Source: Clostridia bacterium (GTDB lineage Bacteria > Bacillota > Clostridia > Oscillospirales > CAG-272). Taken from it: a stretch of 41,025 bases of DNA. The position numbers were made by a program, and so were the translations under genes. A model generated the notes under the pieces. That model was not told where the DNA came from, ran no database searches, and was given only the letters and a program-made list of their open reading frames with translations. This document shows positions 38,724 to 41,025 of this stretch, in pieces. The stretch is from NCBI GenBank assembly GCA_017623255.1, contig JAGAPL010000070.1, forward strand, positions 1 through 41,025, given 5' to 3'. Position 1 is the stretch's first letter. Every line of letters begins with the position of its first letter.

Positions 38724-40096
38724 TACAAACCTCTGACTATTTCTGCAAAATATTCGCCGCGCTTTTCAAAGTTTTCAAAAGCATCAAAGCTTGCGCAGGC
38801 GGGAGAAAGAAGAACTGCATCTCCTGCCTGGGCTTCACCTGCCGCCGCAAGTGTTGCCGCTTTGAAATCCGGCTCACATATCATTTTTATTTTACTTGCT
38901 TCAAAATCTTTATGGGAAACAAGCGACTCTTTTATTTTATCCATTGTTGCCCCTGTCAAAACAACGGTTTTGATTTTCCCGTGAGCAATAAGCGCATCTG
39001 CAAGGGGTTCAAAGGGAATATTTTTATCATATCCTCCGCAGATTATGTTTATGGGGCAATCAAGCGCGGAAATTGCCGCCGCCGTTCTTGTGGGAGATGA
39101 GTCGATAGAGCTGTTATAATAGCTGATTCCGCCATCGCGGCGAATAAGCTGAAGGCGGTGCTTAACTCCGCCAAACTCCTTTGCCACCTTTCTGATAGCG
39201 TCAACAGTTGCTCTGCCCCACGTTGCCGCAACCGCAGTTGCATAGTTTTCTGCATTGTGCTCGCCGGGGAGAAGGATGTCTTCTGTTTTTATAATAAATG
39301 TTTCTTCGCCCTTATAACGCATCACAAGCTCGCCGCCATCAATGAAAGCTCCGTCAAGCCCTTCAGGCAAACGGCTTCTTGAAAACCACAAAACTTCATT
39401 TTCCGCACGGTCTGCAAGCCCCCTGCAAATTTCGTCGTCGTAGTTGAGAACTGCCACGGAGCATCCGTCAAGTATCTTCGCCTTTGCCGCAATGTATTCG
39501 TCCATTCCCGTATGCCAGTTAAGATGGTTGGGTGTGATGTTCTTTATTGCCGCAACTGTGATGGGGGAATCTATTGTCATCAGCTGAAAGCTGGAAAGCT
39601 CAACCGCAACAATGTCGTCTTCCTTCATTGCGTCAATTCTGTTGAGCAGAGGCTCGCCAATGTTTCCCCCAAGGAAACAGTTGTGCCCCGATTCTCTGAG
39701 AATGTTCGCAACAAGAGTTGTGGTGGTGCTCTTTCCGTCACTGCCTGTGAGCGCAATCACCGGGCAGGGACTGTTTGCTAAAAACATCTCCATTTCGGAC
39801 GTGAGCTTGACTCCTCTCTCCTGCGCCTTCACAAGAGGCTCAATGTCGGGTCGAAATCCGGGGGAGCGGAATACGTAGTCGCCGTCTATATCCTCAAGAT
39901 AACCCTCGCCGCTGACAAATTCTGCGCCTGCTGCCACAAATTCTGCCGCCGCATCGCCCATCTGCTCCAGCGTTTTCTTGTCGCGTATCTCTATCTTCGC
40001 TCCACCCTCAGCCAGTTTGGCTACAAGCGGCTTGTTGGATACACCCGCTCCAAGCAACGTTACCTTCTTATCCTTGAATTGTTCAAAAAAACTCAT
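38723..40096 (-). CDS. murD: UDP-N-acetylmuramoyl-L-alanine-D-glutamate ligase
   Basis: The 457-residue Mur ligase adds D-glutamate to UDP-MurNAc-L-Ala. It has an N-terminal Rossmann segment KKVTLLGAGVSNKPL, the ATP loop TGSDGKSTTT (118-125, with Ser-Asp where many have Thr-Asn), NITPNHLNWHTGMDEYIAAKAKIL and the C-terminal ICGGYDKNIPFEPL and LLSPACASFDAFENFEKRG. The ATG at 40096 has GGAGG seven bases upstream; a much longer frame begins inside a repeat and is rejected. It heads the operon with the three M42 genes. Confidence 0.95.
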   Translation of the reverse strand: MSFFEQFKDKKVTLLGAGVSNKPLVAKLAEGGAKIEIRDKKTLEQMGDAAAEFVAAGAEFVSGEGYLEDIDGDYVFRSPGFRPDIEPLVKAQERGVKLTSEMEMFLANSPCPVIALTGSDGKSTTTTLVANILRESGHNCFLGGNIGEPLLNRIDAMKEDDIVAVELSSFQLMTIDSPITVAAIKNITPNHLNWHTGMDEYIAAKAKILDGCSVAVLNYDDEICRGLADRAENEVLWFSRSRLPEGLDGAFIDGGELVMRYKGEETFIIKTEDILLPGEHNAENYATAVAATWGRATVDAIRKVAKEFGGVKHRLQLIRRDGGISYYNSSIDSSPTRTAAAISALDCPINIICGGYDKNIPFEPLADALIAHGKIKTVVLTGATMDKIKESLVSHKDFEASKIKMICEPDFKAATLAAAGEAQAGDAVLLSPACASFDAFENFEKRGEYFAEIVRGL

Positions 40097-40149
40097 ATGC
40101 ATACCTCCGAAGAGTTGTATATTGATAAGGCAATGTTGTATGTATAGAT

Positions 40150-40312
40150 AATTGGGAGGACCTTTTGAGGAAAGGTCGCTCCCAAACCCTCCCCAAACCT
40201 TTTCGCAGAAAATCATTTTCCACCCCTCATTAAGAGGGGGCGGAAAATGATCCTGTGCAAAGAGGTTTTGAGGGGGTTTCAGGGGGAAACTTTTCCTCAA
40301 AAAGTTCCCCCT
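40150..40312. repeat. Nested multi-hairpin intergenic element
   Basis: The 40097-40443 gap holds a folded element with four stems. GACCTTT / AAAGGTC lies at 40159-40177. A long stem pairs AAACCCTCCCCAAACCT (40184-40200) with 40263-40279 and encloses CATTTTCC / GGAAAATG (40214-40249). AGGGGGAAACTTTT pairs with 40299-40312. The first and last stems share a CCTTTTGAGG-like core in opposite orientation. It looks like a mobile or REP-type element; no gene is seen in it. Confidence 0.7.
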
Positions 40313-40443
40313 AATCACCTACGCATGCAATATCACCTTATCATTATATAACTTTTCGGGGGCAGTTGCAACAGTTAAGGAGTAAAAAGGTAAGGATATG
40401 GGCACAATAAAGTTTGATAAAAAAGAAGGAAGAAGGTTGCGAA

Positions 40444-40896
40444 ATGGAAGCAAAGCAGATCACAAAAAGCGACGAAGAATTATACTGCGAGGTACACAGA
40501 AATCTTGAGATGAGCGCCGAATCCACGACGGCGGTGCTGAAAAAAGTTGAGAACAAGAAGTTGCTGACACATCTTACGGAAGTTATTATGAAGAGCACAG
40601 CGTTGCTGGAGAAAACGGAGGAGCTGATGAAGCAGCGCGGAATAGAAGCGGAAAGCATTTCAAAGATGAAGCAGCTATCCGTTGACGCAGGCATAATGAT
40701 GAACACAATGTTTGATTCAAGCGACTCACACATAGCAGAGATGATGGTGAAAGGACTTGAAATGGGAGTTGTTTCGCTTAGAAATATGTTAAAGGACAAT
40801 CCCCCTCGCGACGAAAGCCTGGCCGAGCTTTGCACGGAGGTTGTGAATCTTGAATCCACCTATGCCCACACCATAGGAAAATATGTTGAGCAGTGA
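40444..40896 (+). CDS. Small all-helical protein, unknown function
   Basis: The 150-residue protein is predicted by eye to be four long amphipathic helices (about 10-38, 40-65, 70-110 and 120-148), rich in Glu, Lys, Met and Leu, with no signal peptide. The layout recalls ferritin-like four-helix bundles, but the repeated ExxH metal pairs of ferritins are not seen. The ATG at 40444 has AGAAGG upstream; a TTG ten codons earlier is less likely. It is the last gene in the window and faces away from murD. Confidence 0.7.
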   Translation: MEAKQITKSDEELYCEVHRNLEMSAESTTAVLKKVENKKLLTHLTEVIMKSTALLEKTEELMKQRGIEAESISKMKQLSVDAGIMMNTMFDSSDSHIAEMMVKGLEMGVVSLRNMLKDNPPRDESLAELCTEVVNLESTYAHTIGKYVEQ

Positions 40897-40898
40897 AA

Positions 40899-40995
40899 TA
40901 AATTATCGTTTAGCAGAATAAGCCTTCTCCAGCGGAGAAGGTGGCCGAAGCACTTCAACGAAGTTGAACGTGCAGAGGTCGGATGAGGAGAGCAT
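40899..40995. repeat. Intergenic repeat cluster with the 14-mer and two hairpins
   Basis: Directly after the last gene comes TAAATTATCGTTTA, the exact reverse complement of the 14-mer flanking the palindrome at 8.6 kb. Then come CCTTCTCC / GGAGAAGG and GCAC-TTCAAC / GTTGAA-GTGC hairpins and GGTCGGATGAGG. The pattern is that of a dispersed intergenic element. Confidence 0.65.
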
Positions 40996-41025
40996 TTTTA
41001 TGTGATCGTAGTATTTTTCTCCTCA

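Overview
This window looks like ordinary chromosome of an uncultured, low-to-mid GC Gram-positive Clostridia member, probably an Oscillospiraceae/Ruminococcaceae-type gut bacterium. The grounds are spoVG, sigma-A promoters with 17-bp spacers, strong Shine-Dalgarno sequences, family assignments typical of Clostridia (YmdB, TIGR01212 radical SAM, M42 peptidases, DUF5696 and DUF5107 proteins, sugar ABC transporters lacking their own ATPase), and short palindromic intergenic repeats. I saw no rRNA, tRNA, CRISPR array, prophage or transposase. The species call is an inference from gene content only.

Layout. 0.2-3.8 kb: a YihY/BrkB membrane protein (-), spoVG (+), and a secreted cell-wall amidase with Cys-rich repeats and an acidic tail (-). 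3.9-8.5 kb (+): a MinD-like ATPase, a methylglyoxal-synthase-fold protein that has lost most catalytic residues, a YmdB-type phosphodiesterase, a galactokinase-family kinase, a small membrane protein and pgsA. 8.8-12.5 kb (+): DUF5107-TPR protein, EamA exporter, murI. 12.6-19.7 kb (-): metY, hisS, then a compact accB / biotin-carboxylase-like / DegV-like operon, an XRE regulator and a radical SAM protein. 19.8-31.9 kb (-): a 12-kb carbohydrate uptake operon (large binding protein, two permease pairs, an NHL-Yip1 membrane protein, a DUF5696 protein) behind one consensus promoter. 32.7-35.5 kb (+): a Cys-rich one-TM miniprotein, a lipoprotein, a PHP phosphatase and a shikimate-kinase-family protein. 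35.6-40.1 kb (-): murD followed by three consecutive M42 metallopeptidases. 40.4-40.9 kb (+): a small all-helical protein.

How the genes work together. The 19.8-31.9 kb operon reads as one system for capturing and importing a complex glycan: one binding protein with extra carbohydrate-binding-like modules, a possible TIM-barrel hydrolase (DUF5696), a surface beta-propeller fused to a Yip1 membrane domain, and two distinct permease pairs. The second pair has enlarged loops before the EAA region. The ATPase must come from elsewhere. The wall theme recurs in the amidase, murI and murD.

The most unusual signal is the accB operon. Its biotin carrier is intact, but the partner biotin carboxylase has lost the glycine-rich ATP lid and nearly all catalytic and metal residues, and the translationally coupled DegV/FakB-like protein has lost its hallmark motifs. 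The operon promoter is preceded by six A-tracts phased at about 10.2 bp, the signature of intrinsically curved DNA. The methylglyoxal-synthase-like gene and the shikimate-kinase-like gene are further candidates for repurposed enzymes. All functional statements rest on reading the sequence and remembered family motifs; no database search was run.
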